DNA of 64,000 nt from Epiperipatus broadwayi (taxonomy: Eukaryota; Onychophora; Udeonychophora; Euonychophora; Peripatidae): assembly GCA_028023455.1 (NCBI GenBank), contig JAQFVV010006215.1, forward strand, positions 7,981,230 to 8,045,229, read 5' to 3'. The notes beneath the pieces were generated by a model. That model saw nothing but the letters and a program-made list of their open reading frames with translations. It was not told the DNA's origin and made no database searches. Shown one piece after another: positions 34,373 through 47,972 of this stretch. The first letter of the stretch is position 1. Every line of letters starts with the position of its first letter. A program made the translations under genes and the position numbers.

Positions 34373-35125
34373 TCATCCCACATGATTTAAAATCCAGTAC
34401 TGCCTCTATCCCACATGATTTAGAAATCCAGTACTGCCCTCTCTGTGAACCATATAAATACATTAGAGTTCTTGATTTAGAACAGCCGTGTCAAAATGGT
34501 ATCCACTTGACCTGTCTGCTATCAGATGTTATATATTGAAATACGAACAAACTCAAACAAAGAACTGGAAAATTAGCAAACAACGATCTTAAATTTTGCC
34601 ACAAACAAACATGTTTTACTATTATTATATATAAATCCAGCATTGATAGCAGACAGGTCAAAGTGGGATACCATTTGACTTGGCTATTTTGAACACGAAC
34701 TCTTAATGTATTTATATATTAATTCACAGAGCTAGCATTTGATTTTTAATCATGTGGGATGATTTAATTGCTTAATATTTGTATATTTATTTCAAAGAAG
34801 CGTTATGCACTGGATTATTTTCTATACATTTAGGTGGTTTAAAGATTAAAATTACTAAAGTTTAGTTTGTCTTTATATAATAATAAGAAACATGTTTGTT
34901 TGTAGCAAAATTTAAGATCGTTGTTTGGTTAATTTTCAAGTTCTTTTGTTTGGAGTTTGTTCGTATTTCAATATATAACATCTGATATGCTATGACAGGT
35001 CAAAGTAGATACCCATTTTGACTTCAATATTTTGAAATACTTAACTCTAATGGATTTATATATTCGTTCTCAGAGGGTACATCGATTTCTTAATCATGTG
35101 GGATGATTTAATTGCTTAATATATA
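34373..35125. mobile_element. Compound palindrome (foldback element) 3, truncated by the gap
   Basis: A forward unit (34373-34635) is followed by an inverted partial unit (about 34640-34775) and an inverted unit (about 34860-35125). The shared marker aatcatgtgggatgatttaa occurs at 34749 and 35092 (period 343), and its complement occurs twice beside the gap at 34376-34437. The plan matches the other two compound palindromes, though unit sequence differs. Confidence 0.75.
34376..34437. repeat. Two 30-base direct repeats next to the gap
   Basis: tcccacatgattta followed by aatccagtactgcc occurs at 34376 and again at about 34408. Confidence 0.8.
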
Positions 35126-35149
35126 TATATATATCAATTACAGATATAG

Positions 35150-35455
35150 CATAACAATAATATTGGCATCAGCATGGGATTTGGGCATTCCATCATCAAC
35201 TTTCAATGGTATAAATAGCTGGAAAAGTTGCTGGAGAGGTTGGAGTCGCATTGAAACCCGTCCATTAAAGTATGAAGCGATTTGTTATCTTAATATAAAC
35301 TGAGCATTGATTATATATGTGTATAAAGATAATGATTCTGTATCTTCAGCATGATAATTTATCTTTTCTACATGTGTGTGGTCATGTGTATCAGTATGGG
35401 AGATAGTGGATAGTTGAAGAATGCTTGAAAGTTTGTGTTTAAATCCCTTATATTT
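35150..35455 (+). mobile_element. SINE-like repeat family X, plus-strand copy
   Basis: Matches the right arm of 52605-52935 from aatattggcatcag to the tRNA-like end TGTGTTTAAATCCC near 35436-35450. It directly follows the compound palindrome. Confidence 0.65.
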
Positions 35456-35723
35456 AGCAATTAAACTCAGGTAAAAGAAGAATGCCTGTATTTTAAATAT
35501 TATATAAACATAGACTATAAAAATGAACTTTAGAATAGATAATTGGTTGATTTTTTTAAAAAACAATATATTTCATTATATATCAATAATAAATAATACT
35601 GTTTCTAAAAAAAGATAAGCTGGTTGCTTCCTTCTTGCTTCTAAAAAATGAATAATGATGAACTAAATATTGCTTTTAAAAGCGAAAAATTGTTTCTTTT
35701 TTAAAGGGAAAAACAATCTATCA

Positions 35724-35812
35724 CATGCTGATGGCCTAGTGGTTAACATAGCTGCCTTCCAAGCAGCTGGCTCAAGTTCCCCTCCCGGTCAATGCATTTG
35801 ATATATGAAAAA
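35724..35812 (+). mobile_element. Short tRNA-Gly-like SINE or retro-pseudogene with target duplication
   Basis: GATGGCCTAGTGGTTAACAT provides an A box. CTGCCTTCCAAGCAG forms an anticodon arm with TCC in the loop (Gly). The B box is degraded. It is flanked by aaacaatctatca (35711-35723) and aaacgatctatca (35813-35825), a 13-bp duplication with one mismatch, with an A-run before the right copy. That is the signature of LINE-mediated retroposition. Confidence 0.8.
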
Positions 35813-35825
35813 AAACGATCTATCA

Positions 35826-38800
35826 TTTCATTATAATAATAGTAAAATACATTTTATTTATTATTAAAACACCTACTTAGCAAAGTATATATATATAAAC
35901 AAAGATCACAAAAAATGCAGAAATAATATTTTACATTTAGAGTTTAGAATAATAAGCACATGAGATACTGCTAAATTCCAAAATTGGCATAAAACTAGCA
36001 CTTATAATAATTGAACTATCGAATTATGAAAAAGACAGAACATACCTAGAAATTATTAACCCTTTAAACCGCTAATTATATTAATACGTAAGGAGGCAAA
36101 AAATCAAATCTTTGAATTGGCCAACTCACAAACTGAAGACAAAGTTTATTGTTAAAATTATTATTGATATTCATTTACAATGTTTAAAATCAACCTGTAG
36201 ATATGCTTATAAAAAGTATATTACTAATTTTTCAGGTTATGAAAGAGAACTAAAGTTCTTTCAAAAATAAATTGTCATTTATTTATTATAAAATATATTC
36301 AATTTCGCAAATATAAAGTTTCTAATGTCTAAACAAAAAAGTGCTGACGCAAACGCTGCTTTAATGTTACGTGCTATTGAAAAAGTAAAGATTTCTTTGC
36401 TAAATCTTAAATATTTTTACTAAAATCTTCAATATTTTTCTGAAATAATTTGTTTTTTAGTTTATTTTTTAAAAAATTATTTAGACTCGCACTATACTTT
36501 TTAAATACTTAAATCATTCAAATGAAAATCAGCGTTTTTTTATTTTTTGATCAGGTGTTTTTTTGTTCTTTTTTCCAGTCAATCAGAACGGTTTTTCAGT
36601 TGAGAGTTTCATGACAAATCAATCACTGACAATGTTCTTCTTTTGTTTAGGTTTTTAAATGCATTTTATTTTTTATTTGTAAAATAATTCTGTGGAAGAG
36701 GGCAATCGCATCTTTTATGAACTTTGTGCAATCAATCCAATACCTGTCAAACAAGAATTCTAGCACAAGAACTAGCAGAGTTAGAGGTGACGTCAGATAT
36801 AATGATGAGAGGCCTCAGAAGAGGTGGGAAAAGGGTTAAGATTGACACATGTTCAATTAAAAAAAAATCTATAAAATTAAGTCTTATTAAAATTTATAGT
36901 AGTATCACATACTGATTGTAACTGATGAGCATTTAAATGTATGGTTGAATTGGTTAAACATTTCGGTATATGTTACTGTATCAAAAAGCTTTAAATTCCA
37001 TAGAGGTAAAAAGCTTGAGCCAAAAAATCTGAAATGGATAATTTTACTTAGCAGTATGAATCCGCAAAGCTGATGTAGATTCAAAAATATCCGTAAACAA
37101 TTGGAATGGTTGCATGCCATAATAGCAGAAACTGTGACAGCACCATATTTCTTATAATTAAGAATTATTGAAAAATAAAGATAATGTCCTTTAGAGCAAG
37201 TCTTTAATTCTGATAAACAAAATAAGTCAATAGCTTTCTTATTCATAAAAAATTGGGGCACCACAAATTCCACAACTGAAATTGATCTAAGGACCATACT
37301 CTCCAAGTCTGACACTCTACCAAATGTTCAAAACTACATAGAGCATTATGATGAAACTGGTTTCTGATACATCAATGGCTTCATAAGGTCAGATCACTTC
37401 TTCACCTTTTAATTTTTAAAAATAAAGATATACTACAGTAAGTTTTTATTTATGTCCTCCTGGATAAATGTGAATAAATCAATACACACTCAATGAATAT
37501 ATAGATATGTAAATGTTACCATTTAACTTATTATTATCAATTACATTAATATTGTTTCAAAAATTTTGTTTATATTATAATCTTAATTGATATATACATA
37601 CTTTACACAACAAAAAAATTGTTATATATTGTGTAATGGTATGGAAAATTGGGGTGAACTTGGGGTGATGGCATTCATCATTATCATCCCCAATCAATAA
37701 AAAATTACATTAAAGTTAAATACAAATGAATATCATTTGGAATAAATAATTATGAGTATGAGGAGTGTGAGATGATAACAGTAACTAATCTATAAGTTCA
37801 TTAGCATTATACAAAAGCAATAATAATCGACCATCATCATGAGTGATTAACAATAAAATAAAGCAACAGTCAATCCTGTGACTGATTTGAAATGGGTTTA
37901 CTTTATAGACCAGAATAATTATTTAGCTCTTGTCAGCTTGGGGCAGATTATTTAAGTAATAATTTGGATGCACAAAGCGCTTAATCCATAAGAATATAAC
38001 AATTAAATAAATAATGCTGTGATACTAAAGCATGTTGATCATCATCAATGCTTTAGCCACTTAGTATCATTAATGTACTGGTCAACCATAAACTTAATTT
38101 CTAATAAATGCTAAACTAAATGTAAAGTAGTGCATGGACTTCAAAGGATATTCCTTTTGTAAAGTATCCAGGACCATTACTCAACAGTAAAGTGTCCATA
38201 AACACTAAATATAATTCCTTTCTATAATAGCACATTATGCATGAATCTAGCTCTGAAACAAAAGCTATATAACTTATTGAGAACAAAACATATAATCCTA
38301 ACATATATTCCTTAAAACTATTTTAGGATTGAATAAATTCACTGGATTAACTTTCAACAATAACTATATTATTCTAAAACTATTTAGGACTTTGAATAAA
38401 TCTACTGGAATAACTTTAACAATAAAATACTCAACTTATTAATAACAATTAAAATGAAATTGAAGCTCACTTATTATAGCTTGGCACAAGGTATCCTGAT
38501 TTTATTAATTCAAAAAGAAATCACATTGTGATTTACAAATATGTCAATATACAAAACATACGTGATATATAAGCAATCAGACATACAGTATAATAATTTA
38601 TGAACATATTTAAATTGTCATACTAATAAAAATATGATTAATTTTAACATGTGTTATCTCACATGCATTTATATAAGCATACAGACATGCTGTAATCCAT
38701 GGGAATTGTCATATAATAATAAAATAAGTTTTCAAATTGTAATGATACATAAATAATGACTGTTTTTACATATATAAGTGGGTACCACGGAAAGGCATAT

Positions 38801-39305
38801 GATATTTTAATTTATCAAAATAATAAAATTATTAAAAATATTACATATTTCATAATTAATTCCATGTTGAATGTATGTATAAATTTTACACATACATGTG
38901 TATATATAAAAAAATAATATAAGTCAGTTATTAATACATTCATTATCTAATGGTCAAAAAAATTGTTTTCTTTTTTAAAAAAGTAATATTAATTCCTTGA
39001 CAATCCTTCTTAAAAGTTTCTTTTAAAAGGTTATTCTTGATTAATCATAAATGTCTCTGTAAAAAATACTCCAGCAAGTCTTTTGTTATCCAATCTAGAA
39101 AGATTTTTTGGAGCTTGCTTTTTTTTCATAAAATATACTGAAAATGCATCTCACTTTTTGTTAAATAAAGTTATTTATTTTTTTAAAAAAAATTGTAATT
39201 CAAAAAATTTCAACTGTCATTTTCACTAAAGAAATTATTTAAAATAATTCACCAGCTATACTTTATATACATAATGCAGCACCTTTATCTGTGCTCCTCT
39301 GACTA
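35826..39305. other. No supported gene
   Basis: Contains frames at 36905-37315 without family motifs, a tgacgtca palindrome at 36788, and two ~50-bp direct repeats at 38320-38420 (sharing gaataaat, ctgga and aactttaacaataa). Otherwise AT-rich. Confidence 0.4.
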
Positions 39306-39310
39306 TATAG

Positions 39311-39318
39311 ATATATAT

Positions 39319-39396
<78 letters not shown>
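39311..39396. repeat. (TA)n microsatellite
   Basis: Nearly pure TA over about 86 bases, with one AA interruption near 39329. Confidence 0.98.
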
Positions 39397-39397
<1 letters not shown>

Positions 39398-40173
39398 CTA
39401 ATTCTTCAACAAACTAATAGACTCTCCAAATAGGCTGGTCCCTTCTAAGCAGTAGACTGACTTATTATTATCTTTGGGAAAAGTGTAATCTGGTAACTGT
39501 TGGAATATATATAGTTAGATCCATTTAGTTTAGAATTTGATAAACTTCAGACATACCATCTAGTACACAGTATGGTCTATGGAAACACAAAAAGCAGACC
39601 CTTTATATTTATATGAATCCAAACTCTACTATAGTGAACTAATATCAGCAGCTGGTCTTGCACTTTCTTGCCTTCAGTTATATCTTCATAATAACTCTCT
39701 ATAATCTGGAAAGCTTTAAAAACTCTCCTAATCTTTTTATAACCTTTTATAGTCAGGACAAGAAAAAATTCAGTAATTAAAAATAATGATTTAGTTTAAT
39801 CCTTTCAAAACAATTTTTTGTAGGATATTTACCAAAATATGTTACGCAAGCTTTAATTAAAAAATTAAATCTTATCAAAATAGATAGTGAAATTTTACAA
39901 TTATCAAAATATCTATTGTAGCATAAAAACTTGCTTGTTTAAAATTCAAAATCAGAATTAATAAAATATTAATTAAACTTTTATAAATGTTTAATTTATA
40001 ATAAAAAAATGTAAATTCAAAATTATTTAAACATTAACTGTTATTCAAGTGTAATATTGAAAATATCTACAAACATTTTTTGTCTATGTTTATTTCTACT
40101 TTTTCTTTCAGCTTTATATATATAAAAGACATATTTTTCAGGTTCATCCATGTTAAAAATTTTAAATATTAAT
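39397..40173. other. AT-rich, no supported gene
   Basis: 39420-39760 is slightly less AT-rich but has no readable protein family on either strand. Confidence 0.35.
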
Positions 40174-40774
40174 ATTCTGATGTTTTGACTTGGTCACACA
40201 AGTCATCCATTGGATGATAAAAGGTAGAAAGATGGTTGTAGATGTGCTACAATCACTGATTTGAATAAACATTAAAGTTCCACCAATAGCAGAAATGTCA
40301 AATTTAAGAATGTTTTTTTAAAAAATCTTTCCAAATAGGAGGAAGTTTGCATGTATCATCTCGCTTATTGATACAATCTGGCCTTTTAAGTATCTCAATG
40401 GCTTCTCTAATTTTGCACTGGTAGAGATTATCACATCTGGATATGATCCTGGTACTAGAAAAATCAATTTTATGACCTGAATCTATAGTATGGAGTGAGA
40501 GTGATGATGATGATGAGTGTTGTTTAACTGCATTAGCATGCTCATCTCTCCTAACACTGATGCGATGATTTCTCATACCTATGTAAGAAGCTTTACAATT
40601 TTTACATGAGATTTGATAAACACCATGAGATTCAAGAGGGATTGAATGCTTAGGCTTGGTTATTATATTGCTGATCTTTTTTCTCATGTGTCATAGCATC
40701 ATCCTCTACAACCATATTTCTACCTTTTATCACCCAGTGGATGACCTGTGGGACCAAGTCAAAACGTCGGAATA
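40174..40774 (-). mobile_element. Penelope-type cassette: GIY-YIG frame between inverted terminal sequences
   Basis: 40174-40241 and 40706-40774 are reverse complements with some mismatches (gttttgacttggtc, ggatgataaaaggtagaaa). They flank the GIY-YIG frame. The right repeat ends gtcaaaacgtcgg, which resembles the gaaacgtc end of the hammerhead ribozymes found in Penelope terminal repeats. The preceding gatgacctgtgggaccaagtc can fold into a short stem, but the catalytic core is not intact, so this is only a possible remnant. Confidence 0.6.
40304..40687 (-). CDS. GIY-YIG endonuclease domain of a Penelope-like element (fragment, open)
   Basis: An uninterrupted 127-residue frame starting at an ATG (40687). 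GVYQISCKNCKASYIGM carries the GIY (GVY) and YIG strands, with the CxxC typical of Penelope endonucleases between them. NHRISVRRDEH holds the conserved Arg and the following His. REAIEILKRPDCINKRDD contains the Glu expected to bind the metal ion. It ends about where Penelope polyproteins end. The RT that should precede it is absent. It is a 5'-truncated insertion or a small derivative; it has kept an open frame, unlike the two copies at 8-15 kb. Whether it is expressed is unknown. Confidence 0.8.
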   Translation of the reverse strand: MRKKISNIITKPKHSIPLESHGVYQISCKNCKASYIGMRNHRISVRRDEHANAVKQHSSSSSLSLHTIDSGHKIDFSSTRIISRCDNLYQCKIREAIEILKRPDCINKRDDTCKLPPIWKDFLKKHS

Positions 40775-40881
40775 TGTCTTTTATGTATGCAACCCATGAA
40801 AATCTTCATTTCAACAATATATATATATATATATGTACATTCACTATATGTAGTTGTATGCTATGAGAAATATAACCATCT

Positions 40882-40883
<2 letters not shown>

Positions 40884-40945
<62 letters not shown>

Positions 40946-40946
40946 G
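40884..40946. repeat. (TA)n microsatellite
   Basis: About 55-60 bases of TA; a shorter one lies at 40818-40834. Confidence 0.97.
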
Positions 40947-42639
40947 AATGAAAAAGCCACTATTGTAAAAAAAATCAGTGAATACTTCATAATAAGACAC
41001 TTTATGGTAAAAGATATTTCATAAGTTGAAATAATTTTTTTTCTTGATTTCTGTTACTTCATTAAATCAATAAAGGATTAGAATAATACTATGCCCATAA
41101 ACTATAAATAAAAGGAATAAATTTTATTGTATATAATGTCAAATCCATCTGATCAATTTGTTGCACTTAGACCCCATGTCATCCATATTGAGATCTAAGA
41201 AACTTTCATATTTAAATTTTAAACTTAACATTTTAAAACAGCCAATTATGAGTTATAAAATTATTGTAAAATCTTCTAACATTAGCTTACACTCACTATC
41301 TAATTATTTATATTACTTCTGTTAACTTATGTATAAATAAACTCTGGAGAACTAAATAAAATTTGCTTCTTTTTTCTAAGTGATTTCTTTTAGACTTCCA
41401 GAAGATACAATCTCATCAAAATTATAAATATAATATAAAAGGCATTTTTAGTCGGTGTCTTCTTACCTGTGAACATAAAAATGGAAGTAAAAGAATGCAC
41501 ATTTATATCATTTTAGTAAAACTTGGAAATATTATTCTCAACTGTTGCTCAAATTAATTCTAAATTTTTAACTTATTGCCAAAATTTAATATTTTAAATA
41601 AAGTTAATAACTTGGCTATAATTATAGTTTATTTCATCCATGCATTATATAATAATATCTTCTTATAATAATTGTTTAAAATTAACTTTCTATTTCTGCT
41701 ATGAATTATGCAGTTATAAATTATTGTTTGCATTTTTTTTTCATATCACATTTTTAAAAAATCTCATATTGCTGTATGTCAACGTTTTTCTTTACTACTG
41801 CTCACCCACAATTCAGCCATCTTGAATTTTTTTATTGTCAACATTAAGTTACAATAGAATTTTGGAATTAAAATAAATATACAACTAAAGACTACTATAG
41901 CTACAAATTATGAATTTTATTACGCTAATGTTTAATAATTTTATCTCCCCCCCCTCCCTCCAAATTATGTACTAACTGAATATATATATATTAAACTTTC
42001 TATGTCAGCATTTGATGACAATCATATTTATGCATTTATTTCCATTTTAAAATTTATGTATCCTACGAATTATGAAACTTAGTTTATTTCCAACTTCAAT
42101 AATCATTACTGATGCTTGATTCAAATTAAAAAAACTGTATGTGCTTTATTTATTTCTATGTTATTTTACTTCATTATAAAATTCATTTATATGACTTATT
42201 AAACCATTAAAACCTTTATTATATAATATTTAAATTATGTATTAATAACTGTCTCATATGAGTGATGACTTTTGTTTAGATATGTACAATTGAAGATTAC
42301 TTTCAAATTAAAGAAAATTGCCCAAATTAGAAAAAAGAACTGTCTAATACTAAATGAGACAGTTTTAGATATTACAAAATTTTATAAAAGAAAAGGTAAA
42401 GAGACAATAATTTAAAAAGAGAATATGTATTTTATTACAAAAACATAAACATTGAAAGCATAAATGAAATGGAATTCATTATAAATTAAAAGCAGAGAAA
42501 CAACTTTGTTTAAATTGATGGTACAGAGTGGTAACATTAGATATTCAATTTAATGGAGGATATCAAGTGTGGGTAATGCAGATTTATACCCAACATGTTT
42601 TCATAGTGGTAATAAGATAATGGATTGAGCAGATAATGT
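40947..42639. other. AT-rich, no supported gene
   Basis: C-run at 41946-41953. No reading frame with family motifs on either strand. Confidence 0.4.
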
Positions 42640-44875
42640 GACTAAAATTATGATGGAAGACATTAATTCTAAAATTGATAAACTATTGAAAGATGAAATT
42701 ACTGTGGGATAAATGTACTTACATTGACTAAAATGAAAAATAACAGATTATAGAGTTTACTGGGAAAAAATTTACATTGTGATTTTTTTTCTGAGAAAAA
42801 TGCTAAATGGAAATGAAAATGAAAACAAGAAAATGAAGGTACATTAGAAGTGAATTATATTTCAACTGAAAAAAATGTATATTTCAAAATTATAATGTTC
42901 TTAATAGATTCATCTTTGGAAGTGATCATCAATTAATGAGATATAAGATATGTGTTAAAGTAAAGCTAGAGTGATAAAAACTATTAGAAAAAACAGTATT
43001 AACAATCGATATTTCTGTCAAAAACACTCCAATAAATTTAAATTAGAACTTTTGCAATTGTTAACTGACTTTGAGATGATTTAGACTGGATTGAAATCAA
43101 TAAGAAAATAATTGTTGCTCTATTGAGAACTACAAAAAAAATAGCAGATACAAAAAAGCAACAATTTATAAGTAAATTTTCTACTAAGATAAAACAATGC
43201 ATGAAGAAAAGAAAAACAAGAAAATATTTTTAAATGAGCCTTTAAGAATAATTTACAAAAGGTAATTAATAATTACATAAAAAATATAATTGTGATTTGG
43301 CAAGAAAAGTTATAGAAACGAATTAAAAATCTCAAAAATATAAAACAATATCTTAGTATTCAAAAGGAAAATTGTTTCATAAATAAAAAAACATATTAAA
43401 CTATTACTAATAAGTGTGATGACATCATGAAAGTGTGGAGGATATCTATAAAGAATTATATAGTAATAAAAACAAAGAAGCATTTCCTACTATTAAGTAT
43501 TTTAATTGAAGAGATGAGACATGCAATTAAATCTCTGAAGAAGGGAAAAGATCCTGGAAAAGATAGAATTATTATTGATTTTTTTAAAAAAGAAGCAAGT
43601 AAAGAAATAGAAAAATTGATCCAAAGCTATATATCAATTGTCTAAATGATAAATGTGTATCAGATGATTGGAAGAATGCAGTAAATATATTTATATTTAA
43701 GAAAGGTGATAAAGAAGATATTAGATATTACAAAACTATCAGTCCTATTTTTTAATTCTATACAAAATCTTTGCCATATTAATTATAACACATACTTATA
43801 AACAATTAAATGAACAAGCTGAATTTAAGAGTGATTTTAGTTCATGAATCACACCCAATTTTGAAAAAGGTTATAGAAAGAAGTAAGGAATATAGCTTGT
43901 CATTATGCCTTCAATTTATAGATTATGAAAATGTATTTTATTCTATATGAATTTTTAAGTAATTAAAGATTTATATCATCAAGAAATATATCCAGAATAT
44001 TGCCATATTCTAAATAATATTTATCAGAATGCAATAACAGTGATTAGATTACATGATCATAATAAAAACATTAAAATTGGAAAGTTTTAAAAATATATAT
44101 TTTGTGAATTGAAATGGCAAATTAAGGAAGTAAACGTAAATAGATATTATTTAAGTTATCAAAATTTTGTCCAAGATGTAGTTGTTTTGCAAATAATGCT
44201 TCAAAGTTTCAATAAATGTTGTGAGTTATCAGATAAAAATAAAAAAGTAGGACTAAAGATAAATACTAAAATAATAATAACAATAATGTTCAGTGGATTT
44301 TCTCAAAAACGAAAGTAAAGATTGATTATCATAAATTAAAAAAAGTTAACAGCAATAAATGTCTCAGTAAAATTATTAAGACAATTGGAAACATAATAAA
44401 TAAATTAATTACAGAATTAAATTTGGATTGGATATTTGGTAGAAATAACTTAGTATTAAAAGGAGATGTATCTATATATTTGAAAAGAAAGATTTTTGAT
44501 AGATGTAATTTATTAATTCTTATTTATGGATATGGGATTTGGATATTTATCAAAGGAACAATAAACCACTCAAGAAAGTATGGTTAGAGTAAGAAAAAGA
44601 AAACAAAAAATAAATGTGTGAGAGAATATTACTGACATCATTAAAAAATGATAAGACTAAAATGGAGCTGACATGAATATATTGTTAGATGAAATACAAT
44701 AGATATAACATTGATGTTTTAAACTGGATCACAAGAGATTGTAATAGACCTAAAAAGAGACCATATGTAAGATTGATGAAATAAGAAAGTGTGTTGTTGT
44801 GATGTGGAAAAAGAGGATTAAACTTTTATCCTAAAGTAGATCATTAATTATTAAAAATGATGATGATGATGATGA
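42640..44875 (+). pseudogene. LINE relic (RTE-like): endonuclease and reverse transcriptase
   Basis: From about 42720 the frames match an AP-type endonuclease C-terminus: KNLHCDFFSEKNAKW, then NRFIFGSDHQLMRYKI near 42902-42950 (the GSDH motif). RT starts at 43427-43645 with MRHAIKSLKKGKDPGKDRII, then DDWKNAVNIFIFKKGDKEDI, RYYKTISPIF, and KVIERSKEYSLSLCLQFIDY. The FADD catalytic region reads FVQD near 44172-44183. The C-terminus has MIRLKWS and ITRDCNRPKKRPYVRL (RTE/BovB-type tail). The 3' end is a TGA microsatellite (44858-44874), as RTE elements often have. Multiple stops and shifts. The clade is a judgement from motifs. Confidence 0.82.
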
Positions 44876-45748
<873 letters not shown>

Positions 45749-45785
45749 AGCACTATGTTTATAAACTGTAATATTAATAATTACC

Positions 45786-45850
45786 CATAAAGCTAATGCA
45801 CATGTGCTTATAGTTAAAAATCTACAAAGCGCATGTGCATTAGCTTTATG
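45786..45850. repeat. Perfect 19-bp hairpin in a small palindrome
   Basis: cataaagctaatgcacatg (45786-45804) pairs with its exact complement at 45832-45850. Looser pairing extends outward. The left flank (cactatgtttataaac, near 45750) resembles block a of compound palindrome 1 near 14095, so the two may be related. Confidence 0.8.
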
Positions 45851-46239
45851 GCTGATTAATAATAAAGATGGTGATGATGATGTTAATAATAATGATAATG
45901 ATGATAATAATATCAATAATTCTGCACTAACACACTTGTTAGAGAAGTTTAATTTTGTAAAAATTATATATTTATCTGCGCTAAGCACTTTCAAAATTTC
46001 TAGACTTCATATTCATAGCTGAGTGCAGATGATAGTAATAATAAGGTGTATTCTAAATTATGCAAATTAGTTAGCTGTTAATTGTGTTGTCGATTTTGGA
46101 ATTTTAATTTGTTTAGATTAATTTGTCTATTTTTTTGAAATGTGAAATGTGTCTTTTCTGTTTATTGAATGAGTGTCATTATTTATGAAGTAGGGCTCTT
46201 TTATTTTATGCCTGTGGTCATTTTTCTTTCTGCATACCA

Positions 46240-46440
46240 CTGTGGGGCCAGTGGGTTCGAATCTGTGCCCAGAAGTCTTTTCATGCTCCAAGAATGCTCA
46301 TGTGGTTTCTTTATTGTTTCAGTGCCCTTTTATATATGTACATGTTGCGATGCTCTATTGTGATGGTTGTTTTTGTTTCCTCATAATATGAGTCCCTGCA
46401 CCCAGCCTGAAGGCATTGGATTTTATATACAACTTGAGGT
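46240..46440 (+). repeat. Possible tRNA-related SINE fragment
   Basis: CAGTGGGTTCGAATCTGTGCC (near 46251) matches a B box. No A box can be placed, and the rest does not match the other SINEs here. Confidence 0.35.
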
Positions 46441-46730
46441 GTTGTCTTAGGATCTAATTTATCTTTTGAATTGTTTATGAGTCTACTGATGTTTGCAGAA
46501 TAATATGATCCAGATTATGTTCCTATTGGACAATAATATGCATAATTGACATTTCTAAAGTGGATAGAATCATGAACAAAATTGCCTATATAGATATATA
46601 CTTTTAAAAAAATAAATATTGTAGCCCTCGAAATTGAACTAACAATAATAAGATTAAACATGTATCTTGCTATGGCATTGTAATATTATGTAACTAAAAG
46701 GATTAATAAAGTTTACTATTGTTGAAACTT

Positions 46731-46743
46731 AATAATAATAATA

Positions 46744-46794
<51 letters not shown>

Positions 46795-46832
46795 GTTGTT
46801 GTTGTTGTTGTTGTTTTGTTGTTGTTGTTGTC
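46731..46832. repeat. Compound AAT / ATT / GTT microsatellite
   Basis: AAT units turn into ATT units at 46745 (self-complementary junction) and then into GTT at about 46794. Confidence 0.97.
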
Positions 46833-47215
46833 ATTATAATTGTATTATGAGGCATATGGTTTCAGGTATACTTGACAGAGTTCACTGTAACTCAAATAAT
46901 AGTCAAAGCATTCTATTATTTTTTTACTAATAATGCTCTATTTTTTAATGGGATTTATATTCTCAGATGAAAACAAAGAAAATCGTTGCTCATAATTTGT
47001 GTTAGATGTTAACAATTGATAGCAACTCATGCTTTAATTACATTATCTTTAGATTATTGAATCAAATTATAGTAAAAATAAAGTATAAAGTATGAAAATA
47101 AATAAATAAGTCTTAATGTACAGTATATTTGAAGTTTAAGTAAAAATCTTTATCAGTATTATTTTAGGAATCAATTATTAAATTTATGAATGTATGAAAT
47201 TAAATTTTTATACAC

Positions 47216-47972
47216 ATCTATGCCCACCCTGGACAAACTGTGACTCATGAACTACATGTGGTCTTTAAATAATGCAGCTCTCATGAAACATTTGAATCAT
47301 TGTATAATTTATATTAGCTTGATGTATTTACATTTGATTCATCAACTTCTATGATTTTATTATTATCATTTCCTGAAAATATAACACATTATTAAAATTG
47401 TCAGTTCAGTTTTTATTTGAACTTCATCTATTGATGTTGTTATGCTTTAAACAGTTTTAATTGTAATGAAGCAAAGTATTTTTCTACTTTGTCTTTTGGA
47501 CATCACCTTTTCCCATTAATTTAAACAAGCAATGCAGATAATAATTTTTTAATTTATATTCAGAAAATTAAAGAATTATTGCCATACGTATTCTTATTTG
47601 AAAGAAGCTGTTTGCAAACTAATGTTAATTTTTGAACAATAATATTTATGAATCATTATACTCAACAATAAAATTTGTAAAATCAAAATATCAAATACAA
47701 CTGATGAATAAACATCTTATGAATTATTGGGTGCTTTATTAGTAAATCATAAGCCAAATTTTAATGTTCCTGCTAATTAGTTACAATCATATGTGAATAA
47801 TAAATATTTTTATTGATTTTCTCTTAATTTTTTTGTAGAATTAATAAATCTTATTAATAAATCAAATATTTGTATTTGTTGAATAGTTCAAAAATGTAAT
47901 TGTGACTCTTGAATATATCATAATTTTAACACATAGCTCTTTCAAATATAAAATTTGTTCACCCCTGATCTA
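47216..47972 (-). mobile_element. Possible non-autonomous hAT element
   Basis: Read on the minus strand the right end is CAGGGGTGAACAA (47967-47955), matching the common hAT terminus CAGGGGTG. The left end has GTGGGCA and CAGGG in rearranged order. ATCTAT lies outside both ends (47216 region and 47968-47973). The interior has no credible frame. The ends are poorly symmetrical. Confidence 0.3.

Noticed and set aside
33786-34463. Reading frames across the N run
   Set aside because: They consist mostly of unknown residues from the assembly gap.
36905-37315. 136-residue frame on the minus strand
   Set aside because: No recognised motif on this or the complementary strand. Length alone is weak evidence in AT-rich sequence.
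40160-40774. Active hammerhead ribozyme in the Penelope inverted repeats
   Set aside because: A short stem and an aaaacgtc end are visible, but the conserved CUGAUGA and GAAA core is not intact in either arm.
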